Shown one piece after another: positions 32,301 through 34,177 of a stretch of 34,177 nucleotides of DNA. Source of the DNA: Crocinitomicaceae bacterium. GTDB lineage: Bacteria > Bacteroidota > Bacteroidia > Flavobacteriales_D > Parvicellaceae. The position numbers and the translations under genes were made by a program. Positions within the stretch are counted from its first letter, which is position 1. Each line of letters begins with the position of its first letter. The stretch spans positions 1-34,177 of the forward strand of contig PAZE01000040.1 in the NCBI GenBank assembly GCA_002716065.1, read 5' to 3'. The notes below the pieces were generated by a model. The model saw nothing but the letters and a program-made list of their open reading frames with translations. It searched no databases and was not told the origin of the DNA.

Positions 32301-32471
32301 GGTGATGATTTTAGAAAATTAAAAATGTCTGGTTTTCATAAAATTTTAGATAAAATCAGTAATTATTCAATGGATCAGCAACAAGAAATTCTAAGTGAGG
32401 AATTTTCTGCTTGGATGGGAGAAAACGCTCAGATGGATGATGTTTTAGTTATGGGCTTTGAATATTCTTAG
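29340..32471 (+). CDS. Transmembrane two-component-type propeller sensor fused to a SpoIIE/PP2C phosphatase
   Basis: A 1043-residue protein; the TTG start is two bases after the TAA of the preceding gene. Order: signal peptide (~1-21); two-component-regulator propeller repeats (~25-620), e.g. DENGLLFVGTGEGVGVYDGK, DSKGNIWFGHKQGG, DREGVLWVGTYGEGL and DSNSNIWVSHNGGLSKY; a Y_Y_Y-type domain (~645-730, SYFLDGYEQNWS, DGNYHYLVKSYNSDG); one membrane helix (~738-759); a coiled-coil linker with DSINYAKRIQLQLLP; and a phosphatase domain with Asp830/Asp835 (DIVSGDF), Asp852 (ADCTGHGVPGG), Asp909 (KDGMD), Asp980 (SDGYADQFGG) and Asp1033-1034. All metal ligands are intact. In hybrid two-component systems the same sensor module is followed by a histidine kinase; here a phosphatase takes that place. 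Target possibly the SiaC protein upstream. Confidence 0.93.
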   Translation: MNVLKFICLVISLLFFRTNCYFQEYKFHHIDRKQGLSHSFIYTINQDENGLLFVGTGEGVGVYDGKSFQMFNSRNRLAEDFISSSLKDSKGNIWFGHKQGGASIYRNKSFDIVHSGDGINSIVKDIAEDSEGRIWFATQNKGLYYVDSSGNYEFFLNSFSSHLIECIYFNEDDYLFIGSDHGLEVYKYFNDENIISKVQDISNLSNYAIVDFLKINKSQYLMVSRDGSFFKLNHMDGLYSVSPILVRNLPENIIVKELFYKNRNLYVSTLHNGLLNVSLSGKSRVVKNYNFKSGLNTNAVNTSFIDREGVLWVGTYGEGLASKANNYFSFYFRDKFDPKEYTHFAVNDDYIFTSIESSIYQYRKHDFSLIKTFGLAQHLPDNKIVSFLFTKDSSLVVGTQEKGLFIKKKNAEFFTKIFLSSDRLSDNIKCIKEIGPKIWVGTLNGVYKVDKKSLGISSYNLYNGLSHNNVGYIHNINDSVYVGTKSAFVTQFVDNRVKDIQLSENLNLVNINMIDSDNDENLWLSSYDNGVFCISKDTILQYTVNQGLLSNYCYGLVNDSNSNIWVSHNGGLSKYNPQKDRFEKYDDKHGLSVKFSKAAISVWGNELWFGTDNGIIRYDAKEEYLNKVPPITSIYQIKINDSIYDFKEQIVLPYAEYEVEIINRGLSLRKPKEVTYSYFLDGYEQNWSVKSLTNKVKYPKLADGNYHYLVKSYNSDGVEGNLVEFSLVIDLPYWKKTWFYLFFVLLVVLLVVVIIKLREKNLIQIQKKLEFKLDLGTKEVVAQKEKIELINKDLTDSINYAKRIQLQLLPEKDDYKSMLPNSFVYYKPKDIVSGDFYWLKDLGKEIIIVCADCTGHGVPGGFVSMIGSILIHEAIVFHNQRDPSSILRDVDRNIKTVLHQKNDYESNKDGMDLAVLNINKKTGLMKFAGAVRPCYVYRQGKQTILKGNRFSIGGFSLLEKVFDTTEFQLQKGDYIYLFSDGYADQFGGDDFRKLKMSGFHKILDKISNYSMDQQQEILSEEFSAWMGENAQMDDVLVMGFEYS

Positions 32472-32760
32472 CACTTTCTAGCTTACTCACTGTCCATGCT
32501 TGTGCTTTTAGATTAAAAAGAAGTTTAACTTTTGGCCATATTATAGCAAATAGTTCAGATGATCTATAGTTTTCCAATGCCTCATTATTTTCCCATTTAC
32601 TATAGGTGAAGAAGGTATTCTCATCTTGTTTGTCTTGCAAAAGCTCAACGCTCAAGCATCCTTCAGAAAGAATAATTTTGTTTTTATAGTTTAAAAAAAG
32701 AGCTATGAATTCTTGTTTATTCTCTGCTTTTATAGAAAGCTTAACAATTCTAGTGATCAT
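32449..32760 (-). CDS. Antibiotic biosynthesis monooxygenase (ABM)-domain protein
   Basis: A 103-residue protein with the dimeric alpha/beta-barrel ABM pattern: ITRIVKLSIKAENKQEFIAL, EGCLSVELLQDKQDENTFFT, YSKWENNEALENYRSSELF. Family members act on quinols, degrade haem or have unknown roles; no cofactor motif tells which. It starts directly at the stop of the SAM hydrolase-family gene (TAA ATG junction), so the two are translationally coupled. Its 3' end overlaps the 3' end of the convergent propeller-phosphatase gene by 23 bp. Confidence 0.85.
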   Translation of the reverse strand: MITRIVKLSIKAENKQEFIALFLNYKNKIILSEGCLSVELLQDKQDENTFFTYSKWENNEALENYRSSELFAIIWPKVKLLFNLKAQAWTVSKLESAKNIQSP

Positions 32761-33555
32761 TTATTTAAATTCTATTGTTATGGTGTCGTTAATTTTTAGT
32801 CCAAAGAGTTGATTTGCGCCACCACCAGAACCAGCTACCCCTTTATTTATGGCGATTTCCAAAAATCCACTACTGCTAAAAAGAGCAGTTCTTTCTCCTT
32901 CTGGAACCTCACCATAGGATTTGTGAATTTTGTTAATAGAGTAGCCTGAACGGGTAAGGAAGATCTTAAAATCTCTATTTTTTCCAATTTCGTTAAACAA
33001 CTCTTTTGTAATGTTGGTAATTACGTTGCCATAAGTGTCAATATAAGTTACAGTTCCTTTAATAGTGTTCCCATCAATAATGGCTCTAAATAGTTCTCTT
33101 TTATTGATTTTTTCAGATGGTTTTCCAATTACAGCAGGCAGACCGCCTCTAGCAATATGACAAGCAGCTTTAACAAAAATATTTTTAGTTGGAAACGAAT
33201 GTGAATCTAATTCTTGGTTAAGGTTAATTTCCCAAATTGCATCTGGGTTTTTTTCAAAAAGCAAAGAAAAAATACCATTATTGGCACCAATAAAAAATTG
33301 ACCGTAGTTTTCAACAATTACGTGGTTGTTTTGCTCGTTTTTTTCAGGATTAATGCCAATGATGTGTATGGTCCCTTTTGGAAAATCTTTGAAGCAATTT
33401 TTAATGACAAAAGAAGCGTGAAGAATGTCAAAAGGACGAATTACATGACTAATATCTACGATATTTGCATTGGGGAGTTCTTTTAAAATAGAGCCTTTGA
33501 TTGAAGCAACATAAAAGTCGCTTATTCCCATATCAGTAGTAAGAGTAATTATCAT
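32761..33555 (-). CDS. SAM hydrolase / SAM-dependent halogenase-family protein (DUF62)
   Basis: A 264-residue protein. It begins ITLTTDMGISDFYVASIKGS, the family start with the catalytic-region Asp, followed by ANIVDISHVIRPFDILHASF, ANNGIFSLLF and a C-terminal barrel domain with VTYIDTYGNVITNITKELF and GSGGGANQLFGL. Family enzymes bind SAM and most use water to release adenosine and methionine. The usual VVDPGVG-x-R motif is replaced by IGINPEKNEQNNHVIV, so the active site is altered relative to the characterised enzymes. I recall similar variants in other Bacteroidota. Function is therefore uncertain. Cotranscribed with the ABM-domain gene; divergent from phoH. Confidence 0.88.
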   Translation of the reverse strand: MIITLTTDMGISDFYVASIKGSILKELPNANIVDISHVIRPFDILHASFVIKNCFKDFPKGTIHIIGINPEKNEQNNHVIVENYGQFFIGANNGIFSLLFEKNPDAIWEINLNQELDSHSFPTKNIFVKAACHIARGGLPAVIGKPSEKINKRELFRAIIDGNTIKGTVTYIDTYGNVITNITKELFNEIGKNRDFKIFLTRSGYSINKIHKSYGEVPEGERTALFSSSGFLEIAINKGVAGSGGGANQLFGLKINDTITIEFK

Positions 33556-33585
33556 TAATTAAGAATAGTTTTATTCCTATTTTTT

Positions 33586-33593
33586 TAATTTTG
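33586..33593 (+). promoter_or_regulatory. Candidate -7 box for the phoH gene
   Basis: TAATTTTG matches the Bacteroidota -7 consensus TAnnTTTG exactly. It lies about 40 bp before the TTG start at 33635, giving a leader of roughly 35 bases. No good TTG at the -33 position is visible, so support is partial. Confidence 0.3.
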
Positions 33594-33634
33594 TTTATCA
33601 AAAGTAACCATTTTATTAGCATAAAATCATATAG

Positions 33635-34177
33635 TTGGATAAGGATAATTTAATAAATATAGTTTCTGTAGATCAGACAGAACTCTTTGGTATAAGAGAA
33701 AATAAATTAAAGCTTATTCGTTCGTTTTTCCCTAAGCTGAAAATTGTTGTTAGAGGGGAGCAGGTCAAACTCTTAGGAGATGATCAAGCTGTAGATTCTT
33801 TTAAGTCCTTTTTTCAATTGTTGTTAACACATTTAGAGAGGTACAACAGTTTGTCTTTAAATACAATTGAAAATTTATTTTCTGACTCTGGAGCTGAAAT
33901 TATTGAGTCTAATCATCCTGATACTGTTCTAGTGTATGGTAATAAAGGTATTGTGGTGAAGGCTAGAACATACAATCAACGAAAGTTGGTAAGTTCAAGT
34001 TCGTCTAGTGATTTGGTTTTTGCCATTGGTCCTGCAGGAACAGGAAAAACCTATACAGCAGTTGCACTTGCTGTTAGAGCACTTAAAAATAAAGAGGTTA
34101 AAAAAATTATACTGACAAGACCTGCTGTAGAGGCCGGGGAAAATCTTGGTTTTCTACCTGGAGATCTAAAAGATAAA
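33635..34177 (+). CDS. PhoH-family ATPase, N-terminal part (cut by window end)
   Basis: The first 181 codons are visible. The only plausible start is TTG at 33635, one codon after an in-frame TAG; no ATG precedes the conserved region. Residues ~1-120 are the PhoH N-terminal KH-like region (LFGIRENKLKLIRSFFPKLK, VVRGEQVKLLGDD, then KARTYNQRKLVSS). The Walker A motif is GPAGTGKTYT (132-141). The PhoH-specific IILTRPAVEAGENLGFLPGD follows close to the end. Walker B lies outside the window. PhoH proteins are cytoplasmic ATPases linked to RNA metabolism and phosphate-starvation responses; no PIN domain is fused at the N-terminus, so this is the short PhoH/YbeZ type. Confidence 0.92.
   Translation, partial: MDKDNLINIVSVDQTELFGIRENKLKLIRSFFPKLKIVVRGEQVKLLGDDQAVDSFKSFFQLLLTHLERYNSLSLNTIENLFSDSGAEIIESNHPDTVLVYGNKGIVVKARTYNQRKLVSSSSSSDLVFAIGPAGTGKTYTAVALAVRALKNKEVKKIILTRPAVEAGENLGFLPGDLKDK

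Noticed and set aside
33214-33486. 90-codon plus-strand frame opposite the DUF62 gene
   Set aside because: Fully antisense to a well-supported gene, with composition typical of a shadow frame.
1-34177. CRISPR arrays, tRNA or rRNA genes, insertion sequences, phage or conjugation genes
   Set aside because: No regularly spaced direct repeats, cloverleaf-type sequences, transposase or integrase motifs were found on either strand.

Overview
The window is chromosomal DNA from a member of the Bacteroidota, most likely the order Flavobacteriales. Evidence for this: the DNA is AT-rich; three proteins carry type IX secretion (T9SS) C-terminal sorting domains; there is a gingipain-like C25 peptidase, a TonB receptor with a carboxypeptidase-like N-terminal domain, a choice-of-anchor V protein, a protein with GldL-like HWP motifs, and Bacteroidota-type SpoIIE phosphatases with a DSI-x-YAKR linker. 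The genus cannot be fixed from the sequence. No tRNA, rRNA, CRISPR array, insertion sequence or phage gene was seen. Genes are densely packed and no gene-free stretch exceeds about 280 bp.

Layout. 1-4.5 kb: the tail of a T9SS cargo protein, then small membrane proteins, lipoproteins and hypotheticals, and a conserved secreted protein with a probable beta-barrel end. 4.5-11.8 kb, minus strand: a T9SS cargo with a CXXCH-bearing N-terminus, then a tight unit (transcribed right to left) of a phytoene desaturase/HpnE-like FAD oxidoreductase, a membrane SpoIIE phosphatase and a secreted S9 peptidase. 11.9-14.1 kb: a DUF2461 protein and a multi-pass membrane protein. 14.25-17.0 kb: a GldL-related membrane protein whose stop overlaps that of a convergent HI0933/BaiN-like flavoprotein, a TerB-like protein and a 71-residue conserved protein. 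17.2-18.95 kb: an FkbM methyltransferase overlapping or abutting an M23/LysM peptidase. 19.1-25 kb: a gingipain-like protease and a TonB-dependent receptor. 25-26.2 kb: imidazolonepropionase (hutI).

26.3-32.5 kb is the most interesting part. A SiaC/DUF1987 regulatory phosphoprotein is followed by what looks like a decayed outer-membrane barrel gene. Then come three head-to-tail genes that all begin with TTG: a secreted PD40/PKD protein, an unknown secreted protein, and a 1043-residue transmembrane protein in which a two-component-type propeller and Y_Y_Y domain are joined to a cytoplasmic SpoIIE/PP2C phosphatase. By analogy with the SiaA (phosphatase)/SiaC (substrate) pair of Pseudomonas this may be an envelope-sensing phosphatase switch. 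That link is inferred, not shown. The window ends with an ABM-domain protein, a SAM hydrolase-family (DUF62) protein lacking the usual DPGVG motif, and the first 181 codons of a PhoH-family ATPase.
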